This document shows, piece by piece, positions 61,650 through 64,000 of a DNA stretch of 64,000 bases. The stretch's first letter is position 1. Each line of letters opens with the position of its first letter. The notes below the pieces were generated by a model, which saw only the letters and a list, made by a program, of their open reading frames with translations, was not told where the DNA came from and searched no databases. Made by a program: the position numbers and the translations under genes. Source of the DNA: JAGMXM01 sp964458325 (GTDB taxonomy: Bacteria; Verrucomicrobiota; Verrucomicrobiia; Limisphaerales; UBA1319); assembly GCA_964458325.1 (NCBI GenBank), contig CAYWIM010000008.1, positions 9,157 to 73,156 of the forward strand. The letters run 5' to 3'.

Positions 61650-63662
61650 ATGCATCGCCATGTTGGACTTTCCATCGGCGCGCTTGCCGCGTTGCTTCTG
61701 GCGCCCGCCGGCTCAGGCGCGAACCCTCATCCCAACATCCTGTTCGTCTTCTCCGACGACTGGGGCCGCCACGCCAGCGCCTATGCCCAAGCCGACGGGC
61801 CGGGCTCGGTCAACGACCTGCTCCAGACGCCGCACTTCGACCGCATCGCCCGCGAGGGCGTGTTGTTCCTCAACGCCCATGTCACTGCGCCCTCCTGCAC
61901 GCCCTGCCGGAGCTCGCTCCTCTCCGGCCAGTATTTCTGGCGCACCGGCCGCGGCGCGATCCTCTCCGGAGCGGTATGGGATGCGAGCATCCCCTCGTAT
62001 CCGCTCCTCCTGCAAAAGGCGGGCTATCACATCGGCAAGAGCTACAAGGTCTGGTCGCCCGGCACGCCGGCCGACGCGCCGTATGGAACGAATCGCTTCG
62101 CGTATGAGAGCGCAGGCCGCCGGTTCAACCAGTTCTCCCAGAATGTCACCCGGCTCGTGCGGAACGGCGCCGCCATCGAGGCCGCCAAGCAGGAGATCTA
62201 CGATGAGGTGCGCCGAAACTTCGAGGCCTTTCTCGCCGATCGGAAGCCGGACCAACCGTTCTGCTACTGGTTCGGCCCAACCCACACGCATCGGAAATAC
62301 GAACGCGGCTCCGGCAAGGCGCTGTGGGGGCTTGATCCCGAGCGTTTGAAAGGAAAGATGCCGCCCTTCCTGCCCGACGTGCCGGAAGTGCGCGAGGATC
62401 TCGCGGATTACTTTGGCGAAATCCTGGCGCTGGACGCCATGCTGGGTTTCTTCCTGGCCAAACTCGAAGCGATGGGCGAGCTGGATCGAACGCTTCTCGT
62501 GGTCAGCGGCGATCACGGGGCCCCGGGTTTCCCGCACGGCAAATGCAATCTCTACGACTTCGGCACCGGCGTTTCCCTGGCGGTGCGCGGCGCCGGAACT
62601 CAGGGCGGCCGGACTGTGGATGATTTTGTCAATCTGATGGACCTGGCGCCGACGTTCCTGGAGATCGGCGGCGTTGCTCCACCAGACGCGATGACCGGGC
62701 GCAGTATCGTCCCGGTGCTCCAGTCCCGCAAATCCGGCCTGGTCGACCCGGAACGCACGTGGGTCGTCACGGGGCGCGAGCGGCATGTGGCGGGCGCGCG
62801 GGATGGTTTTCTGCCGTATCCGCAGCGGGCGTTCCGCACGAAGGATTATCTCTACATTCTCAACTTCAAACCCGATCGCTGGCCGTTGGGCAACCCGCTC
62901 GGCCTGGACGTTGGCGAACCGCTTGACGCGGCAGAGTTGAGGGAGAACACCATGGCCACTTTCATGGACATGGATGCCAGCCCGACCAAGGCCTGGCTGG
63001 TGATGCATCGGAACGATCCCCAATGGAAGCCGTATTATGACCGGGCCTTTGGCCAGCGCCCCCGAGAGGAACTCTATCTCCTCGCCACCGATCCGCACCA
63101 GGTGAACAATGTCGCCGCCGACCCCCAGTTCGCGTCCGTCCGCGGCGAGCTCGAGCGGCGTCTCCTGGCCGAGCTGAAACGCACGGGCGATCCGCGCCTC
63201 GTGGACGACGGCCGCTATTTCGAAACCCCGCCGCTCGCCGGGCCCGCCAGCCCGCAGGCCCAACGCAATCGCGGACCGACCAAGCCGAACATTATCCTCT
63301 GCATGGCCGATGACCAGGGATGGGGCGACATGGCCTACAACGGCCACCCGGTTCTCCAGACGCCCAGCTTCGACGCCATGGCCCGGGAGGCGGTCCGCTT
63401 CGATCGGTTCTACGCCGCCGCGCCAGTCTGTTCCCCCACCCGCGGCAGCGTCCTGACCGGACGCCATCCCAACCGGTTCGGCTGTTTCAGCTGGGGATAT
63501 GGCCTCCGGCCCCAGGAACTCACGATCGCCGAGGCCCTCAAGACCGCCGGATACGCCACTGGTCACTTCGGGAAATGGCACTTGGGCGCCCTGTGCCTTG
63601 CAGGCAACCCGCCAAAGTCCATTGGTCAACTATTTAGACCCCATGGCTTCCACTTCCCGTGA
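61650..63662 (+). CDS. Sulfatase fused to a truncated second sulfatase
   Basis: A 670-residue frame. Residues 1-520 are a complete type I sulfatase: signal peptide (LSIGALAALLLAPAGSGA), metal site PNILFVFSDDWG near residue 28, formylglycine motif PSCTPCRSSLLSG with Cys83, and LLVVSGDHGAPGFPHGK. From residue 546 a second sulfatase starts (PNIILCMADDQGWGD) with its own PVCSPTRGSVLTG (Cys594) and GHFGKWHLGA. It then stops resembling the family after about residue 647 and ends 23 residues later. The second unit therefore lacks its C-terminal two-thirds. The loss coincides with the transition into non-coding DNA at about 63591, so part of the gene was deleted or displaced. The first half may still be active. 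Confidence 0.85.
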   Translation: MHRHVGLSIGALAALLLAPAGSGANPHPNILFVFSDDWGRHASAYAQADGPGSVNDLLQTPHFDRIAREGVLFLNAHVTAPSCTPCRSSLLSGQYFWRTGRGAILSGAVWDASIPSYPLLLQKAGYHIGKSYKVWSPGTPADAPYGTNRFAYESAGRRFNQFSQNVTRLVRNGAAIEAAKQEIYDEVRRNFEAFLADRKPDQPFCYWFGPTHTHRKYERGSGKALWGLDPERLKGKMPPFLPDVPEVREDLADYFGEILALDAMLGFFLAKLEAMGELDRTLLVVSGDHGAPGFPHGKCNLYDFGTGVSLAVRGAGTQGGRTVDDFVNLMDLAPTFLEIGGVAPPDAMTGRSIVPVLQSRKSGLVDPERTWVVTGRERHVAGARDGFLPYPQRAFRTKDYLYILNFKPDRWPLGNPLGLDVGEPLDAAELRENTMATFMDMDASPTKAWLVMHRNDPQWKPYYDRAFGQRPREELYLLATDPHQVNNVAADPQFASVRGELERRLLAELKRTGDPRLVDDGRYFETPPLAGPASPQAQRNRGPTKPNIILCMADDQGWGDMAYNGHPVLQTPSFDAMAREAVRFDRFYAAAPVCSPTRGSVLTGRHPNRFGCFSWGYGLRPQELTIAEALKTAGYATGHFGKWHLGALCLAGNPPKSIGQLFRPHGFHFP

Positions 63663-64000
63663 AACGATTGCGTGTGCTTGTCCGCCACCCATAGCCGCCT
63701 TATGATACTTCAGGAAACACTCCGCGGCATGGGCGCTGATTGCGAGCTCGTCTATCCCGGCGCCCCCGGCGCAGAGGAGAATTAAACGCATGAAGACTCC
63801 CTGGATGGCGGATGGCGGAAATCCGATGGAACCGCCTGTACGCCTGGCTTGGTTTCCGAAGACGTTTCCATTACCGCGGATCGCTTTTGTGCTTAGGGTC
63901 TGTGCAAAAATTACTTCCGATTTTGGCGGGAGCGCCGCCGGGCCAGATGCGAGGCGCCTGCCTGCCGCGGCGGCGCAGGCAGGCAAGGGAGGGAGTGTAT
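63663..64000. other. Non-coding end of window, possible mobile-element edge
   Basis: Beyond the truncated sulfatase I find no convincing gene. The stretch from 63896 begins GGGTCTGTGCAAAAATTACT, a pattern resembling inverted-repeat ends of insertion sequences. It includes a perfect palindrome GCCTGCCTGC (63956-63965)/GCAGGCAGGC (63975-63984) around nine bases. A frame from ATG 63790 stays open to the window edge and cannot be judged. Minus-strand frame 63630-63986 has no recognisable domain. Confidence 0.4.
63956..63984. repeat. Perfect 10-bp inverted repeat near the window end
   Basis: GCCTGCCTGC at 63956-63965 and its exact reverse complement GCAGGCAGGC at 63975-63984, with loop CGCGGCGGC. 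No T run follows. It looks like part of an interspersed or transposon-associated repeat. Confidence 0.7.

Noticed and set aside
63630..63986. 118-residue minus-strand frame at the window end
   Set aside because: It crosses the palindrome and the sulfatase tail, has no recognisable domain, and its composition fits a by-product frame.

Overview
The window is high-GC (roughly two thirds G+C), gene-dense DNA from a Gram-negative bacterium. It most likely belongs to the Verrucomicrobiota (Limisphaerales/Pedosphaera-like). The evidence is a diderm envelope set (MurJ, Mpl, beta-barrel porins), a Pro/Ala-rich protein with a KKETVRI-type motif and C-terminal membrane helix that I associate with this phylum, paired MoxR/DUF58/Bat operons with DUF4159, several sulfatases and LamG surface proteins, and palindromic interspersed repeats. 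Planctomycetota is less likely. All taxonomic statements are inference from gene content.

Layout. 1-8.3 kb: C-terminal part of murJ, a convergent Tat-exported aldo/keto-reductase-like protein, gatB, an EEP-family hydrolase, mpl, a DUF167 protein and a secreted GH10-like hydrolase. 8.3-10.1 kb: a porin with its own promoter, hairpin leader and strong terminator, then three 86-bp tandem palindromic repeats. 10.1-14.9 kb (mostly minus strand): O-methyltransferase, DUF4160 protein, prolyl oligopeptidase, thioredoxin, the Pro/Ala-rich membrane protein and an RRM protein. 15.3-20.1 kb: aldose epimerase and system II cytochrome c biogenesis (ResB, CcsA). 20-24.2 kb (minus): a 2-oxoacid dehydrogenase operon (E1 alpha, E1 beta, E2) ending in endonuclease IV. 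24.3-28.6 kb: DUF1232-like protein, tRNA-Val, a TPR metallopeptidase and a DUF4159 protein. 28.7-40.0 kb: first MoxR operon (MoxR, DUF58, BatA-like vWA, 1238-aa coiled-coil protein, second vWA-like protein, caspase-fold-like protein), every junction a 4-base ATGA overlap. 40.0-42.0 kb: HTH plus degenerate PIN pair, a membrane protein and a 99-bp palindromic repeat array. 42.0-47.6 kb: archaeal-type phosphoglycerate mutase, HtrA protease with a long terminator, and a secreted glucanase-like protein. 47.9-51.0 kb: a sensor kinase with a periplasmic binding domain plus two response regulators. 51.0-63.7 kb: a sulfatase, a second MoxR/DUF58/DUF4381/BatA/BatB/TPR/BatD operon, then HAD phosphatase, MetA-type outer membrane protein, truncated OprP-like porin and a fused, truncated double sulfatase. 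The window ends in non-coding DNA that looks like the edge of a mobile element.

How it fits together. Two separate MoxR-Bat type chaperone/vWA modules sit 24 kb apart. The first is joined to DUF4159 and a caspase-fold protein. The second is embedded between sulfatase, porin, HAD and outer membrane transport genes. The second block (51-63.7 kb) is the most system-like part of the window: it suggests uptake and desulfation of a sulfated substrate, coupled to a periplasmic or membrane protein maturation complex, and its distal end appears to be decaying.
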